Source: CAYVLI01 sp964452105 [NCBI: uncultured Nitrospinota bacterium]
GTDB taxonomy: Bacteria; JAUXIQ01
Reading direction: 5' to 3'
NCBI GenBank assembly: GCA_964452105.1
Contig: CAYVLI010000047.1
Span: forward strand, 1-11,569
DNA: 11,569 nucleotides
In this document: piece after piece, positions 1 to 6,372 of the stretch
How the letters are laid out: each line of letters opens with the position of its first letter
How positions within the stretch are numbered: the stretch's first letter is position 1
Translations under genes and position numbers: made by a program
Notes under the pieces: generated by a model
Database searches by the model: none
Told to the model about the DNA's origin: nothing
What the model saw: the letters and a program-made list of their open reading frames with translations, nothing else

Positions 1-10
1 GCTGCGACGT

Positions 11-60
11 GGCGGGTCGAAGATATTCGTGAATTTCTAATATAAATGTTCCCGCCTTTT
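11..60 (+). terminator. Possible terminator of an upstream gene
   Basis: GGCGGG (11-16) is complementary to CCCGCC (51-56), which is followed directly by TTTT (57-60). The intervening 34 nt is long for a terminator loop, but it contains a nested small hairpin (CGAA 18-21, TTCG 26-29). The arrangement would fit transcription ending just before the pheA promoter. It could also be a chance GC match, since the T run is short and the upstream gene lies outside the window. Confidence 0.3.
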
Positions 61-100
61 ATGGGGAGACGTATTCGACCGGTAGAAATGTAAAAAATAT

Positions 101-129
101 TTGAAAACGTTGCAGAATTAAGCTATTTT
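101..129 (+). promoter_or_regulatory. Candidate sigma70-type promoter for pheA
   Basis: TTGAAA (101-106, five of six matches to TTGACA) is followed after 17 nt by TATTTT (124-129, four of six matches to TATAAT) in an AT-rich stretch. Transcription would start about 30 nt before the pheA start codon, which leaves room for the ribosome-binding site. Prediction is by eye only. A promoter is expected here because pheA is the first gene of a same-strand series. Confidence 0.4.
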
Positions 130-150
130 ATGATATTCGAATTTACCTAT

Positions 151-158
151 AAAGGTGG
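151..158 (+). promoter_or_regulatory. Ribosome-binding site that decides the pheA start
   Basis: AAAGGTGG (151-158) resembles the AAAGGAGG Shine-Dalgarno consensus and sits 8 nt before TTG at 167. The longer alternative GTG start at 155 lies inside this motif and so cannot use it. The TTG at 167 is therefore the better start. Confidence 0.55.
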
Positions 159-166
159 TAAACGAT

Positions 167-1231
167 TTGCATGATATAAACGATAACCTGAAATCCCTGG
201 CTAAATTAGACGCGAAAATTATAAATCTAATAAACGAAAGAGCCGAAGTAGAAGTCAGACTCTTCAAGGACGACTATCTCAAAGGCCGTAAAAACTACCT
301 GGACAGGCTTGTGGAAACAGGCCGGAGTATTAAAAATAACCTTAGCGGCCCGCTTTCTGAAGACGCCCTTCGTTCCATCTTCAGGGAAATTGTTTCTGCC
401 ACACTCCCTCTGGTCAAACCTCTCGCAGCCGCCTACCTTGGACCTCCCGCGACTTTCGCCCATATGGCTTGCATGCGCGCTTTCGGCTCTTCCGTTAACT
501 CCCTGCCCGTGGGGTCGATAGCCCGGGTTTTTGAAGAGGTCGAAAAGGGCAGGGCCGACTACGGTGTTGTGCCGGTGGAAAACTCGACCGAGGGCACCGT
601 TACCTATACTGTCGACATGTTTGTGGATTCCAACCTCAAAATCTGCGGAGAAGTGCTCCTGCAGATCTCGCAGAACCTGCTATCCAGATCTCGCAGCCTG
701 CAAGAGATAAAGAAGGTCTATTCTCATCCTCAAGCCCTTGCACAATGTCGTTTCTGGTTGGAAAACAATATTAAAGGGGCGGAGTTGGTGCCCGTGGATA
801 GCACGGCCAGGGCGGCCGAATATGCGTCTAAAGAGCCCCAGGCCGCAGCCGTGGCCAGCGAAGCCGCTGCTACCATTTACGACCTGCACATAGTCGAGCC
901 GAGCATACAAGATCAATGCGACAACTACACCAGGTTTTTCGTAATAGGGAACCAGCAGGTCTCCTGCACGGGCAGGGATAAGACATCGATACTCTTTTCC
1001 GTTAAACACGAAGCAGGAGCGCTTTACAGAGCGCTCAAAGTATTCGCAGACCACGGTTTAAGCATGACTCAAATAGAGTCCAGGCCTTCCAAAAAGAAGG
1101 CCTGGGAATACGTATTCTTCGTGGATTTCGAAGGACACATGGAGCAGGAAAATGTCAGCAATGCGCTGAAGGAACTCGAACCATCATGTCTTTTTGTTAA
1201 AATTTTAGGTTCTTATCCGAGGAGTGAATAG
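167..1231 (+). CDS. pheA: Prephenate dehydratase with N-terminal AroQ-type chorismate mutase domain (P-protein)
   Basis: PheA converts prephenate to phenylpyruvate in phenylalanine synthesis. The cytoplasmic protein is 354 aa from a TTG start (a GTG at 155 would add 4 aa), the usual length for bifunctional P-proteins. Residues about 1-86 form an AroQ-type helical chorismate mutase domain (LDAKIINLINERAEV). Residues about 88-268 form the dehydratase domain, opening with YLGPPATF, then VPVENSTEGTV and the catalytic TRF motif within NYTRFFVIG. Residues about 273-350 form an ACT domain with AGALYRAL and ESRP, which in this family binds phenylalanine for feedback inhibition. The dehydratase and ACT parts look intact. 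The mutase domain appears to lack several active-site residues (see findings), so it may not be catalytic. The stop codon lies one base before the next gene's ATG, suggesting one operon with the aminotransferase and tyrA. Confidence 0.93.
   Translation: MHDINDNLKSLAKLDAKIINLINERAEVEVRLFKDDYLKGRKNYLDRLVETGRSIKNNLSGPLSEDALRSIFREIVSATLPLVKPLAAAYLGPPATFAHMACMRAFGSSVNSLPVGSIARVFEEVEKGRADYGVVPVENSTEGTVTYTVDMFVDSNLKICGEVLLQISQNLLSRSRSLQEIKKVYSHPQALAQCRFWLENNIKGAELVPVDSTARAAEYASKEPQAAAVASEAAATIYDLHIVEPSIQDQCDNYTRFFVIGNQQVSCTGRDKTSILFSVKHEAGALYRALKVFADHGLSMTQIESRPSKKKAWEYVFFVDFEGHMEQENVSNALKELEPSCLFVKILGSYPRSE
1219..1224 (+). promoter_or_regulatory. Ribosome-binding site that decides the hisC start
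   Basis: GAGGAG (1219-1224) lies inside the 3' end of pheA, 8 nt before ATG at 1233. A GTG at 1224 in the same frame overlaps this motif and is not a likely start. The placement implies that pheA and the aminotransferase are translated from one message. Confidence 0.6.
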
Positions 1232-1232
1232 C

Positions 1233-2315
1233 ATGAGTAAGTTGGCTCCACCGCATATACAGACGTTGTTGCCCTATGAACCAGGGAAACCTGAAGAGGA
1301 AGTTGAACGGGAGTTGGGGGTCACAAATCCGGCAAAGCTGGCCTCCAACGAAAACCCCGTGGGCCCCTCACCTAAGGCCATGGAAGCCATACAAAAGGCT
1401 CTTCTAAAAATGAACCGATACCCTGATGGAGGTAGCTACTATCTCCGCAGGGCCCTGGCCGAGAAGCATGATGTGGGCATGGAGAACATACTGCTGGGGA
1501 ACGGCGCCAATGAAATTATAGAGATCATCATCAGAACCTTTCTCACTCCGGAAGACGAAGCCATCATGGCCTGGCCGGCATTTTCTATTTTCATGTTGGT
1601 CCTGCACGCACACAACGTCGAGACCATACGAGTTCCTCTTAAAAACTATACCCACGACCTGAAAGCCATGGTCGAAGCCATAACAGAACGAACAAAAATG
1701 ATCTTCATCGCAAACCCCAACAACCCCACGGGCACGTCCGTGGGGGAAAAGGAAGCCCTGGAGCTGCTCGACGCCGTCCCTGAAAACGTGATGGTGGTAA
1801 TGGACGAAGCCTATTACGAGTTCGTAACCCGCCCGGACTTTCCGCGATCCATCGATTACATGAAAGAGGGAAGGAACGTCTTCGTGCTTAGAACATTCTC
1901 CAAGATTTACGGTCTGGCAGGACTCAGGATAGGTTATTGCATCGCCAGGGAGGAATTGATAACAGACCTCAACCGGGTGCGCGCCCCCTTTAACGTTAAC
2001 AGTCTCGCCCAGGCGGGCGCCCTCGCTTCACTTGAGGATTACGAGCATGTGCGGAGGTGCCTGGAAGTTAATACCGCAGGACGCGAATACCTTTACAAAT
2101 CACTTGATGAGTTAGGTCTCGAGTATGTGCAGACAGAAGCCAACTTCATCCTGGTGAAAGTGGGGAAATCCAGGGAGATTTTCAACAAGCTGCTGCCCAT
2201 GGGTGTCATCGTAAGACCGCTCGACGGTTATGAACTGCCGGAACACATCCGCCTGGGCATCGGTATGCAGGACGAGAACGAGAAGTTTGTGGAAGCCATC
2301 AAGAAACTGATATGA
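1233..2315 (+). CDS. hisC: HisC-family PLP-dependent aminotransferase, probably acting on aromatic or histidinol-phosphate substrates
   Basis: This is a fold-type I aminotransferase of the histidinol-phosphate aminotransferase family, 360 aa, full length. Visible motifs are SNENP (38-42), RYPDGG (62-67) near the substrate site, NPNNPTG (161-167), DEAYYEF (191-197) with the Asp that contacts the PLP ring nitrogen, the Schiff-base lysine K224 in RTFSKIYGLAGLRIGY, and R340 in HIRLGIG for the substrate carboxylate. Between pheA and tyrA, its likely job is transamination of phenylpyruvate, 4-hydroxyphenylpyruvate or prephenate. Members of this family also serve histidine synthesis, and the sequence alone does not separate the two roles. 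It starts one base after the pheA stop. Confidence 0.9.
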   Translation: MSKLAPPHIQTLLPYEPGKPEEEVERELGVTNPAKLASNENPVGPSPKAMEAIQKALLKMNRYPDGGSYYLRRALAEKHDVGMENILLGNGANEIIEIIIRTFLTPEDEAIMAWPAFSIFMLVLHAHNVETIRVPLKNYTHDLKAMVEAITERTKMIFIANPNNPTGTSVGEKEALELLDAVPENVMVVMDEAYYEFVTRPDFPRSIDYMKEGRNVFVLRTFSKIYGLAGLRIGYCIAREELITDLNRVRAPFNVNSLAQAGALASLEDYEHVRRCLEVNTAGREYLYKSLDELGLEYVQTEANFILVKVGKSREIFNKLLPMGVIVRPLDGYELPEHIRLGIGMQDENEKFVEAIKKLI

Positions 2316-2319
2316 CCAA

Positions 2320-2336
2320 TCGTCTTATTCAGACGA
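2320..2336 (+). repeat. Small hairpin between hisC and tyrA
   Basis: TCGTCT (2320-2325) pairs with AGACGA (2331-2336) around a 5-nt loop, just after the hisC stop. No T run follows, so it does not look like a factor-independent terminator. It may affect mRNA processing, or be chance. Confidence 0.25.
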
Positions 2337-2366
2337 AGGAAAAAGCATAAATCTGACGGGAACCTT

Positions 2367-3245
2367 ATGAATAGCCGAAGACCCCTGTTTAAAAAGATGA
2401 CCATCATCGGAGTAGGCCTCATAGGAGGCTCCATGGGGCTTAAATGCAAGAACGAAGGCCTCATTTCAGAGGTGGTGGGAGTAGGGAGGGGTGCAACAAA
2501 CCTTCAAGACGCATCGGCCCTGGGAGCAATAGACTGCTATACGCACGACCCCGCCGAGGGAGTAACAGGAGCCGACCTGGTGGTTCTGGCATCCCCGGTA
2601 GGCTCTTTTCAAAATCTGGCGGAGACGATCAGGCCCCATCTCATGGAAGAGGCGCTGGTCACCGATGTGGGCAGCGTCAAGGGGGCGCTGGTGGAGACGC
2701 TGGAGAAGAGCATGCCCGCAGGGGTTGATTTTGTCGGCGCCCATCCCATTGCAGGTAAAGAAAAGGCAGGAGCAATACATTCAGACCCGGAGTTGTTCCG
2801 AGGCGCCAGGTGCATATTAACACCTACAGGGAAGACAGACGCCAGGGCGCTTGCTCGTGTAACGGAGCTATGGGAGAAGATGGGTTCAGAAGTCGTTTAC
2901 ATGGACCCCTACGTTCACGATGCAGTGCTTGCGGCAACGAGTCATCTACCTCAGGTTGCGGCCTACTCACTGGTTGCCGCCGTCGAAGAATTAAGCCGGG
3001 AAAATAGGGAGACAACCGCTTTCTGCGGCGGAGGGTTCAGGGATACCACACGAGTTGCGTCATCTCCTCCCCAGATGTGGCGAGACATCTGCCTGTGCAA
3101 CAGCAGGGAAATATTGAATGCCTTAAGGAAATTACAGAATGCGCTCAAGGAAGTGGAGACCAGTATAGCAAATAGAGATGGAGAGGCCCTGATGAAGCTC
3201 TTCCAGAGAGCAAAAAACTTCAGAGACGACCTTTTAAAAGAGTAG
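2367..3245 (+). CDS. tyrA: Prephenate dehydrogenase
   Basis: TyrA oxidatively decarboxylates prephenate (or arogenate) on the tyrosine branch, using NAD(P). The 292-aa protein is a single-function enzyme with no fused chorismate mutase or ACT domain. It opens with a Rossmann motif GVGLIGGS (15-22). Then come VTDVGSVK (98-105), GAHPIAGKE (124-132), the catalytic-histidine motif SHLPQ (H193), and GGGFRDTTRVASS (221-233), all typical of the family. The end of the second beta strand reads VGVGRG, with no acidic residue to signal a clear NAD preference, so the cofactor is not settled. The ATG at 2367 has only a weak ribosome-binding site (GACGGGAA); an in-frame ATG at 2397 would cut the protein just before the Rossmann strand and is less likely. 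It sits 51 nt after hisC. Confidence 0.92.
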   Translation: MNSRRPLFKKMTIIGVGLIGGSMGLKCKNEGLISEVVGVGRGATNLQDASALGAIDCYTHDPAEGVTGADLVVLASPVGSFQNLAETIRPHLMEEALVTDVGSVKGALVETLEKSMPAGVDFVGAHPIAGKEKAGAIHSDPELFRGARCILTPTGKTDARALARVTELWEKMGSEVVYMDPYVHDAVLAATSHLPQVAAYSLVAAVEELSRENRETTAFCGGGFRDTTRVASSPPQMWRDICLCNSREILNALRKLQNALKEVETSIANRDGEALMKLFQRAKNFRDDLLKE

Positions 3246-3255
3246 GGGGCATCAT

Positions 3256-3969
3256 TTGGACCGAAAAGTGATAATAACTATAGACGGGCCGGCAGGGGCA
3301 GGGAAGAGCACTACGGCCAGGCTCCTTGCCATGCGCCTGGGCTACGAGTATTTGGATACAGGAGCCATATACAGAGCGGTGGCGCTGTGCGCAGTCGAAG
3401 AAGGGATATCCCTGGATGACATAGAGACGCTTGCAGAATTATGCGAACAAATCAAAATCCAAATGGAAGTGCGAGGCAAAAAATTCAAGGTTTTTTGTAA
3501 CGGCAGGGACATCTCCAGCCGCATCAGGAACTCGAAGATGGGTATGCATGCCTCCACCCTCTCTGCCCACCCTTCGATCAGGAAGGCGCTCCTGAAGCTG
3601 CAGAGAAATATGGCAGCCGGGAAAGGGGTGGTTGCAGAGGGCAGGGATGCAGGCAGCGTAGTGTTTCCCGATGCGGAAATTAAAATCTATCTCGATGCTT
3701 CCCCGGAGCAGCGAGGAAGGAGACGTTATCACCAGCATGGTGGAGATAAAAGCGGGGTCGGGCTTCAGCAGATAATAGATACCATTAAGAAGAGGGATGA
3801 GCAGGACAGCACAAGGGCCGTCTGCCCGCTCAAGGTCCCCGAAGGAGCCGTGGTGTTGAACAACAGCAACATGGATGTTCAGGAGACGGTTTATAAAATT
3901 TTATCGTTGCTGAAGAAGCGGTTTCCTGATATTGTTCACTGCAATTATGAGGATCTAATTGACAAATAA
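3256..3969 (+). CDS. cmk: Cytidylate (CMP/dCMP) kinase
   Basis: Cmk phosphorylates CMP and dCMP with ATP in pyrimidine nucleotide supply. The 237-aa protein has the P-loop GPAGAGKST (11-19), YLDTGAIYRAVA (32-43), RDISSRIRN (84-92), EGRDAGSVVFPDA (128-140), the RGRRRY region (153-158) and RDEQDSTR (180-187), all family hallmarks. It is slightly longer than the usual roughly 220-230 aa because of a C-terminal extension. The start is TTG at 3256, supported by AGGGGG (3244-3249), which overlaps the tyrA stop, with 6 nt of spacing. This suggests co-transcription with tyrA. In many bacteria aroA lies between tyrA and cmk; here only 10 nt separate them. The next gene is rpsA, a widely conserved pairing. 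Confidence 0.94.
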   Translation: MDRKVIITIDGPAGAGKSTTARLLAMRLGYEYLDTGAIYRAVALCAVEEGISLDDIETLAELCEQIKIQMEVRGKKFKVFCNGRDISSRIRNSKMGMHASTLSAHPSIRKALLKLQRNMAAGKGVVAEGRDAGSVVFPDAEIKIYLDASPEQRGRRRYHQHGGDKSGVGLQQIIDTIKKRDEQDSTRAVCPLKVPEGAVVLNNSNMDVQETVYKILSLLKKRFPDIVHCNYEDLIDK

Positions 3970-4005
3970 ATAACAGATTAGTTCCACTTGAATTTAACCC
4001 AGGGG

Positions 4006-4017
4006 GGTATATTAACA
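4006..4017 (+). repeat. 12-mer GGTATATTAACA, copy 1 (rpsA leader)
   Basis: This exact 12-mer recurs at 6311-6322 in the sppA leader. It lies 101 nt before the rpsA start. It contains TATATT, a near -10 hexamer, and here TATATT (4008-4013) also forms an inverted repeat with AATATA (4017-4022) around a 3-nt spacer. It could be a promoter element or the site of a shared regulator. Confidence 0.45.
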
Positions 4018-4035
4018 ATATAATAATAATACGAG

Positions 4036-4065
4036 ATGAAAAAGAATATCTATAAAAAATATAAT
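4036..4065 (+). promoter_or_regulatory. Candidate rpsA promoter
   Basis: A perfect TATAAT (4060-4065) is preceded at 18 nt by ATGAAA (4036-4041, four of six matches to TTGACA) within a very AT-rich stretch between cmk and rpsA. It would give a leader of roughly 47 nt before the rpsA start. A separate rpsA promoter is reasonable because S1 is needed in much larger amounts than Cmk. AT-rich sequence produces such matches easily, so this is tentative. Confidence 0.4.
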
Positions 4066-4099
4066 AAAAAGCAGCAGCAATGATCTTTGCAATAACTTC

Positions 4100-4107
4100 G
4101 AGGAGGT
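4100..4107 (+). promoter_or_regulatory. Strong ribosome-binding site of rpsA
   Basis: GAGGAGGT (4100-4107) is a full-length match to the anti-Shine-Dalgarno complement, 11 nt before ATG at 4119. Such a strong site is notable for S1, whose mRNA in Escherichia coli is known to lack a good Shine-Dalgarno sequence. Confidence 0.7.
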
Positions 4108-4118
4108 AGTTACCCAAA

Positions 4119-6197
4119 ATGTCTGAGGACAAAACCTTTAAAACAACCGAACAATTGGAAAACGACATTCAGCAGGAAGCGGAAGGATCGACGGAGAGCC
4201 AGGAAGAGCTCGCGGCCGAGCCAAGCATCGATGAAGCACAGGATGAAATGGAGAAACTGTACGAAGAGAGCCTGATGCACATCAAAGAAGGCGCGGTAAT
4301 CAAAGGTCATATAGTTCAAATAGAGCGGGACGTGGTTCTGGTGGATGTTGGATATAAATCGGAAGGCTACATTCCCCTCGGCGAGTTCCCAAATCGCGGG
4401 CAGGATTTGTCAGTCGACGACGAAGTCGAGGTCTATCTGGAAAACAAAGAAGATAGCGAAGGCCGGGTAGTCCTCTCAAAGGAAAAGGCCAACCGGATAA
4501 AGCTGTGGGAAGAAATCGAAAGACTGTACCAGGAAGATGGGCTGGTGGAAGGCGAGGTAGTCGCCCGAATTAAGGGCGGCCTTACCGTGGACGTAGGCCT
4601 CAAGGCTTTTCTGCCTGGCTCCCAGGTGGATATAAGGCCTGTGAGGAACCTGGACAAACTCATCGGTCAGAAGCTGCAGATGAAGATAATTAAGCTGAAC
4701 CGCAAGAGGGGCAATATAGTTCTCTCCAGGCGACAGCTCCTTGAGGAGGAACGCGAACAAGCCAAGCAGCAGACTCTGGCCGTTCTGGAAGAAGGTAAAA
4801 TAATGGAAGGCGTGGTCAAGAATATTACTGATTACGGCGCCTTCATAGACCTCGGCGGGATAGACGGTCTCCTGCATATAACAGATATGACCTGGGGCAG
4901 GATTAACCATCCCAGCGAGATTTTTACCATAGGGGATACCGTTCAGGTGGTCATACTCAAATTCGACCCCGAAACCGAAAGAGTCTCCCTCGGTAGAAAG
5001 CAGGTGACCCCTGATCCCTGGGAGAACGTGGAATCCAGGTACCCCGTGGGTTCAAAGATCAAGGGGAAGGTGGTCAGCCTTGCCGATTATGGCGCCTTCG
5101 TCGAGCTGGAAGAAGGCATTGAAGGTCTGGTTCACGTCTCCGAGATGTCGTGGACCAAGCGGATTCGTCGTCCGTCCAAAGTGGTCAGCGTTGACGATGA
5201 AGTGGAAATTGTAGTCCTGAATATAGATAAAGATCGCAAACGCATCTCCCTGGGGATGAAACAGGTGGAACCCAATCCCTGGTCCACTGCGGACCAGAAG
5301 TATCCGGAAGGGAGTGTGATCGAAGGCAAAGTGAGAAACCTCACCGATTTCGGCGCGTTCGTCACTCTTGAAGACGGGATCGACGGGCTTATCCACATTT
5401 CCGATCTATCATGGAGCCATCGAATTTCGCACCCTTCTGAGGTCTTGAGAAAGGGCCAGAATGTGATGGCGAAGGTGTTGAATGTGGACAAAGAAGCCGA
5501 AAGGCTCTCTCTCGGCCTCAAACAGCTCATCGAAGACCCTTGGACCAGCGTGGAAGAGTCTTACCAAGTGGGTGAGAATAAGCGTTGCCGAGTGGTCAAG
5601 CTCACCAATTTCGGCGCATTCGCAGAGCTGGAGGAAGGCGTTGAAGGCCTCATTCACGTTTCGGAACTGAGCAACCAGCGCGTTGAGGAACCTTCACAGA
5701 TACTGGACGTAGACGACCAGGCTATGTGCAAGATCATAAAGATCGACGCCGGCAACAAGAAGATAGGTCTGAGCATCAAAGCCTACCTCGAAGAAGCTGA
5801 AATGCTGGGTCTCGAAGAGCCCTCGATAATCAAGGCCGAAAAGAAAGTAGAAGTCGTTGAAGAAGTTAGCGAAGAAGAGGAACCTGGAGCCGCACCGGAA
5901 TCCATGGAGGCAACCTCATCGGTTGAAAGCGGATTAACGGAGGAAACGGCCGCCGAGCCATCGGAAGAGTTAGCATCCGAGCAGGTAGAGGAAGCCGCTA
6001 CAGAAGCAGTAGAAGAGCCAGTTGCCCAGGCAGTAGAGGAAACGGCCGCCGAGCCATCGGAAGAGTTAGCATCCGAGCAGGTAGAGGAAGCCGCTTCAGA
6101 AGCAGTAGAAGAGCCAGCCGCCAGTACGGATGTCGAAAACGTAACAGAACGAGAAGAGGAAAACGACCCGGAAAGGGAAGAGCAAAGGCTCGATTGA
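4119..6197 (+). CDS. rpsA: 30S ribosomal protein S1, six S1 domains with long acidic tail
   Basis: S1 binds mRNA on the 30S subunit and aids initiation. The protein is 692 aa against 557 in Escherichia coli. An acidic leader (about 1-52) is followed by six S1 OB-fold domains at about 55-122, 140-206, 224-294, 309-381, 396-468 and 483-554. Domains 3-6 show the RNA-binding style (for example NITDYGAFIDLGGIDGLLHI and SEMSW), while the first two are divergent, as expected for the ribosome-docking domains. The extra length is a tail from about 565 to 692, rich in Glu, Ala, Ser and Val, predicted to be disordered and strongly negative. It contains a near-perfect 32-residue duplication (see the repeat entries). 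The gene ends in TGA TAA tandem stops. It lies 149 nt after cmk and probably has its own promoter. Confidence 0.95.
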   Translation: MSEDKTFKTTEQLENDIQQEAEGSTESQEELAAEPSIDEAQDEMEKLYEESLMHIKEGAVIKGHIVQIERDVVLVDVGYKSEGYIPLGEFPNRGQDLSVDDEVEVYLENKEDSEGRVVLSKEKANRIKLWEEIERLYQEDGLVEGEVVARIKGGLTVDVGLKAFLPGSQVDIRPVRNLDKLIGQKLQMKIIKLNRKRGNIVLSRRQLLEEEREQAKQQTLAVLEEGKIMEGVVKNITDYGAFIDLGGIDGLLHITDMTWGRINHPSEIFTIGDTVQVVILKFDPETERVSLGRKQVTPDPWENVESRYPVGSKIKGKVVSLADYGAFVELEEGIEGLVHVSEMSWTKRIRRPSKVVSVDDEVEIVVLNIDKDRKRISLGMKQVEPNPWSTADQKYPEGSVIEGKVRNLTDFGAFVTLEDGIDGLIHISDLSWSHRISHPSEVLRKGQNVMAKVLNVDKEAERLSLGLKQLIEDPWTSVEESYQVGENKRCRVVKLTNFGAFAELEEGVEGLIHVSELSNQRVEEPSQILDVDDQAMCKIIKIDAGNKKIGLSIKAYLEEAEMLGLEEPSIIKAEKKVEVVEEVSEEEEPGAAPESMEATSSVESGLTEETAAEPSEELASEQVEEAATEAVEEPVAQAVEETAAEPSEELASEQVEEAASEAVEEPAASTDVENVTEREEENDPEREEQRLD
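5940..6021 (+). repeat. Tandem repeat in rpsA tail, copy 1
   Basis: This 82-nt segment recurs at 6036-6117 with one mismatch (A at 6000, T at 6096), giving a period of 96 nt, or 32 codons, with the reading frame kept. The encoded motif starts EETAAEPSEELASEQVEEAA. The single difference changes Thr to Ser. Confidence 0.9.
6036..6117 (+). repeat. Tandem repeat in rpsA tail, copy 2
   Basis: Second copy of the 82-nt segment at 5940-6021, 81 of 82 bases identical, separated from the first by 14 nt (6022-6035). Near identity at third codon positions points to a recent duplication or ongoing repeat homogenisation rather than protein-level selection alone. Confidence 0.9.
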
Positions 6198-6200
6198 TAA

Positions 6201-6247
6201 CTTTCGTCTGTCAGCGAAAGCTGAGATTCGCTCTCGCTGAGCGCTGA
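6201..6247 (+). repeat. Overlapping hairpins after rpsA
   Basis: Several mutually exclusive stems lie 3 nt after the rpsA stops: CTTTCG/CGAAAG (6201-6206 with 6215-6220), TCAGC-GAAA-GCTGA (6211-6224, a GNRA tetraloop), and TCAGCGA/TCGCTGA (6211-6217 with 6234-6240). GCTGA occurs three times (6220, 6236, 6243). No T run follows, so a factor-independent terminator is not clear. The structures may protect the rpsA message 3' end or regulate read-through into sppA. Confidence 0.45.
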
Positions 6248-6310
6248 AAAACTCATGGTTAATAGGGGCGTCGTCGTGCCGCGAGGTTTACGAAGCGAGT
6301 CTGGAAGTCA

Positions 6311-6322
6311 GGTATATTAACA
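6311..6322 (+). repeat. 12-mer GGTATATTAACA, copy 2 (sppA leader)
   Basis: Exact match to 4006-4017, located 50 nt before the sppA start. Its TATATT (6313-6318) could act as a -10 element, but the best -35-like hexamer (TTTACG, 6287-6292) is 20 nt away, which is too far for a standard promoter. It may instead be an operator or an element read by another sigma factor. Confidence 0.45.
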
Positions 6323-6372
6323 GATAGGCATGAAAGAGCGCCTTTTTAGTACTCATTGAAGGTCAAGAATAG

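Noticed and set aside
680-1054. 124-codon minus-strand open frame inside pheA
   Set aside because: It overlaps the conserved dehydratase and ACT domains. The protein is not recognisable and codon use is not gene-like.
4008-4030. TAATAATAAT-like tract as an origin or DNA-unwinding element
   Set aside because: It is short, with no DnaA-box-like repeats or origin genes nearby. An AT-rich promoter region of rpsA explains it.
4476-4910. 144-codon open frame on the minus strand inside rpsA
   Set aside because: It lies wholly within conserved S1 domains and has no family motif. It is a shadow of the real gene.
5783-6256. Long serine-rich open frame on the minus strand opposite the rpsA tail
   Set aside because: It is the mirror of Glu/Ala-rich codons (GAA/GAG and GCC read as TTC/CTC and GGC frames). 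It has no ribosome-binding site and no recognisable fold, and S1 on the plus strand fully explains the sequence.
6255-6320. Small open frame of 21 codons between rpsA and sppA
   Set aside because: No ribosome-binding site precedes the ATG, and the frame overlaps the shared 12-mer. Its length is expected by chance.
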